From the NCBI GenBank assembly GCA_014695345.1, contig JACJOC010000017.1, forward strand, positions 234,283 to 298,282: DNA of 64,000 nucleotides, given 5' to 3'. Shown here piece after piece: positions 8,598 through 17,748 of the stretch. The position numbers and the translations under genes are program-made. How positions within the stretch are numbered: position 1 is the stretch's first letter; the number at the start of each line of letters is the position of its first letter. Source of the stretch: Cyanobacteria bacterium FACHB-471 (GTDB taxonomy: Bacteria; Cyanobacteriota; Cyanobacteriia; Elainellales; Elainellaceae). The notes below the pieces were generated by a model. It worked only from the letters and a program-made list of their open reading frames with translations. It was not told the origin of the DNA and ran no database searches.

Positions 8598-10001
8598 GTG
8601 AGTTTCGTTAGACAGTTCAGTGTTGGAATTAAACGAAGAGTCTACCAATCCAACTTTCGGAAGCGATTGCTTAATTCCTCTGTAAAATTCAAGCAATCTA
8701 AGAACAGAACTGTTTTACCTCCACAGCTTGAAAGTGTGAAACAGCTCATTCTCAAAAAAGTAATCAACAATGATTTCACTCGCAACTTAGGCTGGTTAAG
8801 TATTGCCCAATTAGCAATTCGAGTTTCTCGCCTGGCGGCAACAGTAATTCTGCCGCGCTTTCTAACGCCCCATGACTACGGTTTGGCGGCATTAGTTCTA
8901 ACCACTTACGAATTTACTCAAACTTTTACCAAAATCGGCATCTTTGCTAAAGTCATTCAATCTGATGATGAAAACCTAGAGAGTACTGCGATCGGTGCAT
9001 ACTGGCTAAACTGGATCATTTACGCAGCATTATTTTTGATTCAGTGCATTGCAGCTTTTCCAGTTGCCTGGTTCTATAACGACGACCAGCTAATTCTACC
9101 TATTTGTGTGCTGGCTCTAACATTGTTGGTTAGTCCATTTGGGCGAGTACAGTCAGCTTTAATCCAGAGAGAAAATCGGTTTAAGACGATCGCGATCGCC
9201 CAAGCCGCACGTTATGGAACGGCAAATATTCTGACCGCAGTATTTGCCTTTATGGGCATGGGAATGTGGGCAATTGTTTTACCGAGACTCTTAGCAGCGC
9301 CAATCGAGTTCGTCATTTATTTAATGAATCATCCCTGGCGACCGAATAAAGGATTTACAACCGAGAAGTGGGGCATAATTTTCAATTTTGGCATAAATAT
9401 TCTTGGGATCAATCTATTAAAAACCTTGAGGGAGAATTTAGATTACTTGCTGGTCGGTCGTTTCTTAGGAGTTACACAGCTAGGAACTTATTTCTTTGCT
9501 TACAACGCAGGCTTAGGAATTAGTCTGACCATCATTCAATCGATTATGACAGCTTTGTATCCACATTTATGTAAGCTGCGATCGCAATTCGCTGCCTTCA
9601 AGAAAGGCTACTTCAAGAGTCTTAAAACGATTGGATTAATCATTACTCCATTCGTCTTGCTACAGTCAGGTCTTGCGCCTTTTTATGTTCCTATCCTGTT
9701 TGGTGAACAGTGGACACCTGCTATTCCCATTCTGGTTCTGATTTGCCTGTCTGCAATTCCTCGTGCTTTTGATTCAGCCGCTTTTAGCTTATTAGCAGCT
9801 GTTGATGAAACTCGTCTCGGTTTAATCGGCAATGTCATGTTTACGGCTATCTTTGCCGTTAGCATTTTGGTCGGTGTTCATTGGGGAGTTGTAGGTGTGG
9901 CGATCGCCGTTCTATTAGCTCATGCCATCTTTATTCCACTTTATACCGCTTGGGCAACTCGCTATGTTTTTGCTAAGCAGCGAGCGCTTGCCCAAGCATA
10001 A
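8598..10001 (+). CDS. Wzx-type oligosaccharide flippase (MOP superfamily, 467 aa)
   Basis: This polytopic membrane protein would flip undecaprenyl-linked repeat units across the cytoplasmic membrane. A basic cytoplasmic N-terminus of about 60 residues precedes WLSIAQLAIRVSRLAATVIL and the family pattern LTPHDYGLAAL. About 12 hydrophobic segments follow. The start is GTG at 8598. The basic leader (RRVYQSNFRKRLLNSSVKFK) is longer than is usual for the family, so an internal start is possible, although no ATG is available before the first membrane segment. It is flanked by GT2 genes on the same strand. Confidence 0.85.
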   Translation: MSFVRQFSVGIKRRVYQSNFRKRLLNSSVKFKQSKNRTVLPPQLESVKQLILKKVINNDFTRNLGWLSIAQLAIRVSRLAATVILPRFLTPHDYGLAALVLTTYEFTQTFTKIGIFAKVIQSDDENLESTAIGAYWLNWIIYAALFLIQCIAAFPVAWFYNDDQLILPICVLALTLLVSPFGRVQSALIQRENRFKTIAIAQAARYGTANILTAVFAFMGMGMWAIVLPRLLAAPIEFVIYLMNHPWRPNKGFTTEKWGIIFNFGINILGINLLKTLRENLDYLLVGRFLGVTQLGTYFFAYNAGLGISLTIIQSIMTALYPHLCKLRSQFAAFKKGYFKSLKTIGLIITPFVLLQSGLAPFYVPILFGEQWTPAIPILVLICLSAIPRAFDSAAFSLLAAVDETRLGLIGNVMFTAIFAVSILVGVHWGVVGVAIAVLLAHAIFIPLYTAWATRYVFAKQRALAQA

Positions 10002-10031
10002 ATTACTATTACTGTCACGCTAAGGAATGTT

Positions 10032-11069
10032 ATGAAAAAAGCATCTGTGATTGTTCCAGTTTATGGAGTTGAAAAGTATATAGCGGCGACAGTGCGATCG
10101 CTCCTGGAACAGACTTATCAAAATTTTGAAATAATCTTAATTGATGATGCCTCTCCCGATCGCAGCATTGAGATCTGTCAGCAACTTTCTGACCCACGCA
10201 TCAAAATTATCCATCAGCAAAACCGAGGTTTGGCGGGTGCCCGCAATACCGGAATACGCCATGCTGAAGGAGATTATATTGCTTTCCTGGATGGGGATGA
10301 TTTGTGGCTACCAGAAAAATTAGCCAAACACATTGAGCATTTAGAAAATTCGCCAGGAGTGGGTATTAGCTTTAGCCGGTCTGCATTAATCGATTCGGCA
10401 GGAAATTCTTTAAATACTTACTTGATGCCCAAATTGACGAATATTACAGTAGAAGATCTATTTCGTAGTAATCCGATTGGCAATGGTTCCGCAGCGGTGA
10501 TTCGACGGCAGGTATTAGAGGAAATCCGTTTTCAAGATAGCCTCTATGGAACAGTAGAAGATTTCTATTTCGACGATCGCTTCCGACGTTCAGAAGACAT
10601 TGAGTGCTGGCTGAGAATCGCAATTCAAACATCCTGGAAAATTGAAGGAATTCCTGAAGCACTAACGCTTTATCGAGTTAATGCTGAAGGGCTTTCCGCT
10701 AACTTACTTAAGCAGTTGGAATCTTGGGAACAGGTGCTTGAAAAAGTTCGTTCCTACGCACCTGAGATAGTAGAAGAGTGGGGGGATTTAGGGATCGCCT
10801 ACCGGTTGCGCTATCTTGCTCGGACAGCCGTTCGGCTCAAAGATGGGGCAATGGCAGTAAATTTGATGCATCGAGCGATCGCTACTTCTAAACAAATTCT
10901 GTTAGAAGAACCGCGTCGAACTCTAAGAACCTGGTTTGCTGCCTATTTGCTTTATCTATTACCTCAATCGCTTTACTCAAAGATTGAAACCCTTGCAGCG
11001 AAAGCAGCAGGCTCAATTCAAAAAGACCGCATTCAGAAGGAGCAAATTCAACAGGCAACTTCCCCATAA
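10032..11069 (+). CDS. GT2 family glycosyltransferase, tandem copy A (345 aa)
   Basis: The GT-A catalytic core has VIVPVYGVEKY, DDASPDRS and the metal-binding AFLDGDDLW near residue 93. The acceptor-side segment RRSEDIECWLRIA near residue 188 carries the probable base. A helical C-terminal tail ends in a Q-rich stretch. AAGGA lies just before ATG 10032. It is clearly homologous along its whole length to the next gene at 11235, so the pair is a tandem duplication split by a palindromic repeat. Both probably act on the same polymer with different linkages, which is inference. Confidence 0.85.
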   Translation: MKKASVIVPVYGVEKYIAATVRSLLEQTYQNFEIILIDDASPDRSIEICQQLSDPRIKIIHQQNRGLAGARNTGIRHAEGDYIAFLDGDDLWLPEKLAKHIEHLENSPGVGISFSRSALIDSAGNSLNTYLMPKLTNITVEDLFRSNPIGNGSAAVIRRQVLEEIRFQDSLYGTVEDFYFDDRFRRSEDIECWLRIAIQTSWKIEGIPEALTLYRVNAEGLSANLLKQLESWEQVLEKVRSYAPEIVEEWGDLGIAYRLRYLARTAVRLKDGAMAVNLMHRAIATSKQILLEEPRRTLRTWFAAYLLYLLPQSLYSKIETLAAKAAGSIQKDRIQKEQIQQATSP

Positions 11070-11090
11070 TTAAATTAGCTAACCCTCTAA

Positions 11091-11170
11091 CGTAGGTTGG
11101 GTGAAACAGAGTAGAACCCAACATTCTTTTAGCTTCTGTTGGGCTACGCGATAGCGTAACCCAACCTACG
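11091..11170. repeat. MITE-like intergenic palindromic repeat (about 80 bp)
   Basis: The outer arms CGTAGGTTGGGT (11091-11102) and ACCCAACCTACG (11159-11170) match perfectly, and inner arms built on ACCCAACA and TGTTGGG nest inside. The whole can fold into one long hairpin. This CGTAGGTTGGGT class resembles dispersed intergenic repeats known from cyanobacterial genomes. It sits between the duplicated GT2 genes and carries no ORF. Confidence 0.8.
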
Positions 11171-11234
11171 ATCGGTTAGTAGCTTTGGAAATTTTGAGAG
11201 TTAACCAACTTTGTAATTTAACTGGATCTAACCC

Positions 11235-12266
11235 ATGAAAAAAGTATCTGTAATTGTTCCTGTTTATAAAGTTGAGCAGTACATCGCTGTAACCGTTCAA
11301 TCTGTTTTAGATCAAACTTACTCTGATTTTGAGCTCTTGATCATTGACGATGGTTCTCCTGATCAGAGCGTTAGTATTTGTCAGCAGTTTCAAGACCCGC
11401 GCATTCAGATTATTCGTCAGCCCAATCAAGGCGCAAATGCAGCTAGAAACGCAGGCATTCGTGCTGCCAAAGGCGACTACATTGCATTCCTGGATGGAGA
11501 TGATGTATGGCTACCAGAAAAGTTAGAAAAACACGTTGAGCATCTCGAAAACTCACCCGAAGTTGGCGTTAGTTTTAGCCGTTCTGCATTCATTGACGAG
11601 CAGGGCAATGCTTTAGGTATTTATCAGATGCCTAGATTACAAGACATCGAGATTTCTCATTTAATTTGTCGAAATCCGATTGGCAACGGATCAGCGGCGG
11701 TGCTGCGACGAGAGGCGATCGCCGCCATCAAGTTTGAGGATAACCTGCATGGCATCACCCAAGATTTTTACTGGGATGAGCGGCTTCAGGGTTCTCAAGA
11801 CCTCGACTTTTGGTTTCGGATCGCGATTCAAACGCCCTGGAAGATTGAAGGAATTCCTGAATCTCTGACGCTTTATCGAGTCAATTCAGCCGGAATTTCA
11901 GCTAATCTGATGAAAAAGCAGGATTCCTGGGAACAGGTCATCGAAAAAACCCGGTCTTATGCACCGGACATCGTCGCGCAATGGGAGAACCCTGCTAGAG
12001 CCTATCACTTGAGATATCTAGCCCGCAGAGCCGTGACGCTGCAACTGAGGAAAGATGCCGTTTCGCTGCTGCATCAGGCGATTAGAACTCACTGGCGCAT
12101 GGTGATTGACGAACCACGTCGCACGTTGATTACCGCTGCTGCTGCCTATCTGCTGTGGCTCTTGCCGCAGTCGCTCTACACCCAAATGGAGACGCTGGCG
12201 CTGAAAATTACGGGGGCAACTCAAAAGCGACAAATTCAGCAAGACCAAACCGGACAGCTTGCATGA
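11235..12266 (+). CDS. GT2 family glycosyltransferase, tandem copy B (343 aa)
   Basis: It is a full-length paralogue of the preceding gene, with the same VIVPVYKVEQY opening, the IDDGSPDQS nucleotide site, the AFLDGDDVW metal site near residue 93, and an LQGSQDLDFWFRIA segment where copy A has RRSEDIECWLRIA. The change from ED to QD there affects the probable catalytic-base neighbourhood and may alter specificity. Its stop overlaps the start of the GH5 gene (ATGA at 12263-12266), so the two are translationally coupled. Confidence 0.85.
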   Translation: MKKVSVIVPVYKVEQYIAVTVQSVLDQTYSDFELLIIDDGSPDQSVSICQQFQDPRIQIIRQPNQGANAARNAGIRAAKGDYIAFLDGDDVWLPEKLEKHVEHLENSPEVGVSFSRSAFIDEQGNALGIYQMPRLQDIEISHLICRNPIGNGSAAVLRREAIAAIKFEDNLHGITQDFYWDERLQGSQDLDFWFRIAIQTPWKIEGIPESLTLYRVNSAGISANLMKKQDSWEQVIEKTRSYAPDIVAQWENPARAYHLRYLARRAVTLQLRKDAVSLLHQAIRTHWRMVIDEPRRTLITAAAAYLLWLLPQSLYTQMETLALKITGATQKRQIQQDQTGQLA

Positions 12267-13399
12267 AGCGAAAATTTTGGATTTTGTTTGGCGTTGGGCT
12301 GTTTGCAGCACTGTTTTTATCGCTTCTTCTGATGATGCGATCGCTTGGCGTGGAGCAATCCCGGTTGGAGCGGCTAACCCAGGGTATCAATGTGGCTCAC
12401 TGGTTTGCTCAGGCAGAGTTGACGGCTGACAACTTCCAAAATCGAATCCAGCCTGAAGACATTCAGCTAATCAAACAGATTGGGTTTCGGCACATTCGAC
12501 TGCCGGTCGATCCGACAATTCTATTTGACGAAGAACAGCCAGAGCGCTTGAATTCAGAAAATTTGCCCTATGTTGATGCTGCCCTGGATCAGATTTTGGC
12601 GGCAGATTTGGCGGTGATTGTAGACTTGCATCCTCGGTCGGAATTCAAGCGACGGCTGTATCAGGAAGAATCATTTGTTGAAGCGGTGGGATTGTTTTGG
12701 CGATCGCTTGCTCAACACCTGAGTTCACGCAATCCAAACCAGGTTTTTCTGGAAGTAATGAATGAGCCTGCAACCCGAAATCCGCAGGACTGGTATGCCA
12801 TTCAGGAAAGGCTTTTGGCTGAAATGCGGGCTGGTGCACCCGACCATACTCTGATTGCTTCAGCAAATCTGCGCGTAGAAGACGACTGGGACACGATCGT
12901 AGCACTGCAACAAATTACGCCCGTGGAAGACCCTAACGTCGTTTACAACTTCCATTTCTATCAGCCAATGTCTTTTACTCACCAGGGAGCAGATTGGGGA
13001 GAGGACACCTGGGAACATTTTCGCAACGTGCCTTACCCAGCAGATGCAGAGGCGATCGCCGCTATCCTGCCTGAGATCGAAAACGAAACGGCTCGGGACT
13101 GGCTAATGGACTACGGAGAGGAGGAATGGAATGCAGCCAAACTGAAGGAAAGCCTTCAGCGGGCGGCAGAGTGGGGGCAATCGCATCAGGTACACATCAC
13201 CTGCAATGAGTTTGGTGTTTATCGTCGGACTGCGCCAGCAGAAGGGCGTGAGGCATGGTTGCGAGATGTGCGATCGCTGCTAGAGCAATATCAAATTGGC
13301 TGGGCGATGTGGGAATATGACTCTGGCTTTGGCGCAATTCGCCGCACCGATGGAGAGCGTGTCCCCGATCCGGTGGTGGTAAAGGCGCTTTTTAACTAA
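12263..13399 (+). CDS. Membrane-anchored GH5-type glycoside hydrolase (378 aa)
   Basis: This is a (beta/alpha)8 retaining hydrolase of the endoglucanase/mannanase type. An N-terminal signal anchor (residues 5-27) would place the catalytic domain outside the cytoplasmic membrane. The opening TQGINVAHWF is typical of GH5. The acid/base glutamate lies in VMNEP near residue 167 and the nucleophile glutamate in CNEFG near residue 314, with a conserved YNFHFYQP segment between. I chose ATG 12263, which overlaps the upstream stop by four bases, over an in-frame upstream codon inside the GT gene. Its place in the locus suggests trimming or release of the nascent polymer. Confidence 0.85.
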   Translation: MKRKFWILFGVGLFAALFLSLLLMMRSLGVEQSRLERLTQGINVAHWFAQAELTADNFQNRIQPEDIQLIKQIGFRHIRLPVDPTILFDEEQPERLNSENLPYVDAALDQILAADLAVIVDLHPRSEFKRRLYQEESFVEAVGLFWRSLAQHLSSRNPNQVFLEVMNEPATRNPQDWYAIQERLLAEMRAGAPDHTLIASANLRVEDDWDTIVALQQITPVEDPNVVYNFHFYQPMSFTHQGADWGEDTWEHFRNVPYPADAEAIAAILPEIENETARDWLMDYGEEEWNAAKLKESLQRAAEWGQSHQVHITCNEFGVYRRTAPAEGREAWLRDVRSLLEQYQIGWAMWEYDSGFGAIRRTDGERVPDPVVVKALFN

Positions 13400-13541
13400 C
13401 TGGAGGTAGTCAGTTGGACGATAGGCAAACTAGGATCTAGGATCTGCATACCTGGTAAAACTAGATTGCCAGGTTGAATAACTGGATTCAACAATCCGGT
13501 TACATCTCATTGAATTTAACAGTACGAGTGATGGCGTAGTG

Positions 13542-13754
13542 ATGGATCATGATCCTTTGATTGCGTATCGTTGGGAAGACTTTACCCAACTGGCCTCAAT
13601 TTTGCTCTTAGTTGGGCTAGTGGGGGCAGTGACCGTTCTCAAGAATAGCTTTGAAGGCAGCTTCTTCATTGAGGCAACCTTATTTGTGGTTTTGCTGACC
13701 TCTGGAGCCATTGCAATTATGGCAATAGCAATTTTTCTAGGAAACGTAGCTTAA
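13542..13754 (+). CDS. Small two-helix membrane protein (70 aa)
   Basis: This short ORF has two clear hydrophobic helices (FTQLASILLLVGLVGAVTVL and a second from about residue 45 to the end) joined by a short loop. I do not recognise a family. The GTG at 13539 directly precedes ATG 13542, and I use the ATG. It lies 142 bp after the GH5 gene and converges with the large minus-strand gene at 13769, so it is probably transcribed on its own. It is likely real on hydrophobicity and isolation from other frames, but its function is unknown. Confidence 0.5.
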   Translation: MDHDPLIAYRWEDFTQLASILLLVGLVGAVTVLKNSFEGSFFIEATLFVVLLTSGAIAIMAIAIFLGNVA

Positions 13755-13768
13755 GCAGCTAAGCTTTT

Positions 13769-16432
13769 CTATTCAAACCGCTGATTTTGGGCTGACCAGC
13801 GTTGTAGTCCGTAGGTTTGACCATTCGCAACCAATAAAGCCGTTGTGCCGTCGCCGGGGTTGGCGATCGCCACCAAAAATTGAGCTGCGTCGGTACTCAG
13901 TTCGCTATAAATTAACTGCCCCTGAGCTGAAAAAATCAGCGTTCGAGTTTCATTCTGATCTGCCGCCTGAGCGCTAGCGGTGACATAGCTTGAAGCAGCT
14001 AGCAGGCTGGGCTTGAAGGTAAATACTGATTCAAGCTGTCCATCTCCAGTCACATCTATCAACTCGACCGACCACTGCCCTACCTCTTGCAGCAAGTCCG
14101 GGTCTTCCAGATCGGTAGCTTGAACCTGACCTGCTCGCTGCAATTCCTGCCAAAGATTGGTCAGTAGCGCTGACCCTCCGTCGGGCTGCTGTTGGCTTAA
14201 CTCGTTCAGCGTTAGCAAGTTTCCTGTCTCCAACCAACTGACGGTGGATAGGGTAATGGCTAATGGAGAAAGCGCTTGCCCAGCAGATGAATTTGCATTA
14301 GATGGCGGTGAACCTGCTGCCAGCAGTTGCAGTTCGCCGCCGCTAACACGAGCCGCTTTGACGGTTGCTTCAATCGTTTGAGGCTGACCATCGGCTGACC
14401 ACACCAGGATTTGAATGGGCGAATTATTTGTTAGCCCCAATAGGCTCCAGAGCTGCTGAGCCGCTCCAGTAGAGGGCAAGTTCAGGTCAGAAAAGGGCGA
14501 TCGCCGCCAGCGCTGCCCATCATGGAAATTAGCAAGCTGGATCTGATACCAAACTTGCTGCCCCGTTAAGGTCAGTGGACTGTTGGCTTGGGGGCGCAGC
14601 CAATCTACCGCATTGATGCTAGAAACCTGAGTCGCAGAGCCAATCATGCGGCTATCATGGCTGGCTGTAAGCGTTGGTGCCGATTGGGGATTAACCAGAT
14701 TCAGGACTTGCTGGACGCGGGTATTGGTATCTGGAGCCGGGTTTTGTTGGCGCAACCAGGCGATCGCAGCGGCGCGATCGCGCTGAGCCGTTAGCACTAG
14801 AGCGCCCCAAATCTGGACATCGGGCTGGTTGCGGTTGACCTGAAGAGCAGCATTAACTCGTCGCCAAATCCGGTCAGAGTCAACCTCCAACAGGCTCGAC
14901 AAATCATAACCGTTGCGAATCGTGGTTTGCAGTAATTGCAGTGCGTTGCCCCAACGTCCGTCAATTAGCTGTGCCAAAATCTGCTGGCTGGGGCTAGCCC
15001 AATCACGCTCTGCTTGAGCTTTGGTGGCGTTGGCATGGAGCGCAATCAGGTCTAGCTGAGCCTGGGCTGGAGCTGACCAATTCGCTGCATCGATCTGCTG
15101 CTTGAGGGATTCCAGCGTTCGCAGTGCTGCCGACCACAACCCATTTCGCGCCAGAGTCAGCCCATTTTCATAAGTCCGACTATCAAGAGCAGCTTGTTCC
15201 AACAAAATTGGTGTCAGGCGAATCGGTTCAGTGGACGATTGCAACCTCTCTACCTGATAAACCTTGAAGCTTGGCTCCAGCCCAACCGTTTGGTTAACAA
15301 CCAGTTCTGTGGCTTCGCTGCCCGTGATCTGCTGCCAGGTGGGAAACTTTCCAGCGGGGCTTGTCCATTCCACTAGAGAATAGAGCTGTGGAATTGCCGG
15401 ATCGTAGCGCACCACTTGCCCATAGACGATGCGTGTGCTGCCCCGCATCCGTTCGCCGCTGAGATGTAGCCAGATTCCCGGCTCTGTGGCATTGCCTTCG
15501 ATCAGGGTGACGGTGCTAAGCGGCATGATCCGATTGGAGCCAGGGACAGCCGTCGGCGAGGTAACAAACGGGTCAAGCACAAAAAATTCTTCAGGGCCGT
15601 TTACCGACATCCGGCTCATCAGTTGAAAGGAACCAGGGCGCGCTCCCTCCCTGGCTGAAAGCGGACGATAAATTCTGACTTCGACTAGCCTGCCGCAGCC
15701 AGACGGAACGGAGGCGATCGCCCCCCTGCCACCACAGTGATCAGATTCCGCCAAAATTGGGATCAGCAAATCCTGCGGCAACTCTACCGTTGCCGGGAGG
15801 TAGAGCGGAGTGCCTAGCGATCGCCCTGCCTCGGTCGCTTCTGCTTCAATCTCAGCCAGCGTTTGAATGACCTCTCGCTGGAGTGCGTGACGATTCCACT
15901 CTGGCATCATCCAGCTTAGCCATCTGACTGACCCAGGGTTGATGATGAGCTGCACCGCCAGCCAACCTCCGCCTACAACGGTTCCCGCCATACCCAGCAG
16001 GACAAAGGAAACGAGCAGGGCAGACTTGATCCTTGCTCCTCGTTTCGGTTTAGGCGTAACTAAGACATTAATGGCAAGACGGCCCGCTTCATCCTCTAGC
16101 TCTTCGTCCAGTTCCTCTTCTTCAAGCCACTCTGGTTCTGCCTTTCGGGGCGATTGAGCTTTCTTGGAAGATTTTTTGGATTGAGCCGACACCAACACGT
16201 TCACCTTGACGGGTGGGGTAGGTGTGCTGCTCGTTGGTTCTGTAGATTGTCCGTTTTGGGCAGACAGAGTTCCCTGAGTTAAGCGTTTTTGGTTAGAAAC
16301 CAGCACATTCACCTTAACCGGATGAGAGGCGCGATCGCCTCTCTGCTGTCCCCCTGAACGCTTAGGAGGAACGGGCTGATGCTTTTGCCGCTCCTCTGAA
16401 GCTGAATCTAAGTCATGCGGTCGTTTCGCCAT
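13769..16432 (-). CDS. Large single-pass protein with three VNVLV motifs (887 aa, unknown function)
   Basis: I do not recognise a named family. The cytoplasmic N-terminus (about 135 residues) is basic and low-complexity, with three copies of a short motif: VKVNVLVS at residues 39-46, VKVNVLVS at 75-82 and AINVLVT at 119-125. An acidic run lies just before the third. One transmembrane helix follows (about residues 137-163), then about 720 extracytoplasmic residues, part helical repeat-like and part beta-rich. The C-terminal VTGDGQLESVF resembles an FG-GAP/integrin-type calcium loop. The gene ends 18 bp upstream of the GT4 stop region of the same strand and may share its transcript. The repeated motif suggests a docking peptide. 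Confidence 0.7.
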   Translation of the reverse strand: MAKRPHDLDSASEERQKHQPVPPKRSGGQQRGDRASHPVKVNVLVSNQKRLTQGTLSAQNGQSTEPTSSTPTPPVKVNVLVSAQSKKSSKKAQSPRKAEPEWLEEEELDEELEDEAGRLAINVLVTPKPKRGARIKSALLVSFVLLGMAGTVVGGGWLAVQLIINPGSVRWLSWMMPEWNRHALQREVIQTLAEIEAEATEAGRSLGTPLYLPATVELPQDLLIPILAESDHCGGRGAIASVPSGCGRLVEVRIYRPLSAREGARPGSFQLMSRMSVNGPEEFFVLDPFVTSPTAVPGSNRIMPLSTVTLIEGNATEPGIWLHLSGERMRGSTRIVYGQVVRYDPAIPQLYSLVEWTSPAGKFPTWQQITGSEATELVVNQTVGLEPSFKVYQVERLQSSTEPIRLTPILLEQAALDSRTYENGLTLARNGLWSAALRTLESLKQQIDAANWSAPAQAQLDLIALHANATKAQAERDWASPSQQILAQLIDGRWGNALQLLQTTIRNGYDLSSLLEVDSDRIWRRVNAALQVNRNQPDVQIWGALVLTAQRDRAAAIAWLRQQNPAPDTNTRVQQVLNLVNPQSAPTLTASHDSRMIGSATQVSSINAVDWLRPQANSPLTLTGQQVWYQIQLANFHDGQRWRRSPFSDLNLPSTGAAQQLWSLLGLTNNSPIQILVWSADGQPQTIEATVKAARVSGGELQLLAAGSPPSNANSSAGQALSPLAITLSTVSWLETGNLLTLNELSQQQPDGGSALLTNLWQELQRAGQVQATDLEDPDLLQEVGQWSVELIDVTGDGQLESVFTFKPSLLAASSYVTASAQAADQNETRTLIFSAQGQLIYSELSTDAAQFLVAIANPGDGTTALLVANGQTYGLQRWSAQNQRFE

Positions 16433-16450
16433 CCAAAACTGCGTAGATTT

Positions 16451-17665
16451 CTACCCTTCAACAATTGCCCGCTCATAGCGCTGTCCGGCTTGTTCCCAAG
16501 TATAGGTGTTCTCGACGAGTGATCGACCATTTTTGGACAATTGACCCCGCAATTCTGGATTCTCAAACAGACGGCTAATTGCGTTGACGTATTCCTCAAC
16601 CTGGTTAGCCCGCAAAGCCGTTAGAGGATCATTTTCGCCATCTACTGCCAGTCCTTCTAAGCCGCGATCGCTGCCTACCACAGGTACCCCAGCCGCCATT
16701 GCTTCTAACGTCTTGTTTTTGATCCCAAAGCCGGTTCGCATGGGCACCACACAGACCGTTGCACGATGCAAGTATTCTGCCATCGAGGGAACCTTCCCAG
16801 TAACCGTGATACCAGGGCGATCGTCCAATTGCTGCACCTGCGGCACGGGACGGGCACCTACCAACTCCAGCGTCACATCGGGGTAAAGGGCTTGGATTTT
16901 AGGAAACACTTCTTGGCTAAAAAAGCAGACCGCATCAATGTTAGGCGTATTGTCCATCGCGCCGATAAAAATCAGCCGATGTCCTCCCGGATCGGACGCA
17001 CGATAGGGAAAGGCAGAAAAGTCCACGCCATTCGGAATGACAGCGATCGGTGTCTTCGGGCTAAACCGCTGAAGCTGATCCCGGTCTTCCTCAGTGGTCG
17101 CCACGATGGTAGAAAATTTGCCGCAATATTGCCGTTCATAGCGGTGCAGCAGCGGCAGGTTGAGGCGATCGCGCAGCCAATTCTCAGAGGTGCCCGTCTC
17201 AAGCTGATTTTTACAGGTGCCATAGACCGAACTATGGATGTTGACGATAGTGCGAAGTTGCGATCGCCATTCTGGCTTCACGTAAATTTCATTTACACTA
17301 TGTTCACAGGTCACGGCTGCAAATTTGCCTGCTTGTACTGCCTGATCCACCCAATTCTGAATCTCAGGCGAATAAATCGAGAGAACGCTGGGCGGCGTTC
17401 CCTCAGCCAAAAAGGTGCCGAAGCGCTTTAACTTGCCACCGATGCTTTGCCCAGCAGCGGCTTGAGGGCGCGGAAAAACTACCAGTTCTGTAACTGCCTG
17501 CCGCAATTCCTCTATCTCAGAGTCAGTTACATCAGGGGAACGTTGTGTTATCAGGGTGATATCGTGACGCTGGCTCAAATACTTGATTAGGTTAAACGTT
17601 CTAACCTGAGTTCCTCCCCGTGTGGGTGGGTAAGGGAACGTTGCAGAGAGCATCAGGATCTTCAT
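16451..17665 (-). CDS. Family 4 glycosyltransferase (404 aa)
   Basis: It has GT-B fold features. The N-terminal KILMLSATFPYPPTRGGTQV is the classic opening with a glycine loop, and the donor half includes IPNGVDFSAFPY near residue 215. A GFGIKNKTLEAMAAGVPVVG motif near residue 315 carries the EX7E glutamates. I chose ATG 17665, because the longer frame from TTG 17749 adds a hydrophobic leader that lacks the canonical opening. It is transcribed divergently from the GT39-like gene, with 83 bp between the starts. This is the PelF/Wsa-like group of GT4 enzymes, often found in exopolysaccharide loci; the donor is unknown. Confidence 0.85.
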   Translation of the reverse strand: MKILMLSATFPYPPTRGGTQVRTFNLIKYLSQRHDITLITQRSPDVTDSEIEELRQAVTELVVFPRPQAAAGQSIGGKLKRFGTFLAEGTPPSVLSIYSPEIQNWVDQAVQAGKFAAVTCEHSVNEIYVKPEWRSQLRTIVNIHSSVYGTCKNQLETGTSENWLRDRLNLPLLHRYERQYCGKFSTIVATTEEDRDQLQRFSPKTPIAVIPNGVDFSAFPYRASDPGGHRLIFIGAMDNTPNIDAVCFFSQEVFPKIQALYPDVTLELVGARPVPQVQQLDDRPGITVTGKVPSMAEYLHRATVCVVPMRTGFGIKNKTLEAMAAGVPVVGSDRGLEGLAVDGENDPLTALRANQVEEYVNAISRLFENPELRGQLSKNGRSLVENTYTWEQAGQRYERAIVEG

Positions 17666-17748
17666 CAGGGGAATTATTGGGATAGATATCAATTTCACCA
17701 GGGCAATCGTAGCTAATCGTAGCGACTGGGTCACCTGTGTGAACAGCA

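Noticed and set aside
16766..17431. 221-aa plus-strand ORF opposite the GT4 gene
   Set aside because: It is the antisense frame of a clear GT4 coding region, with basic, Cys-rich random composition and no ribosome site.
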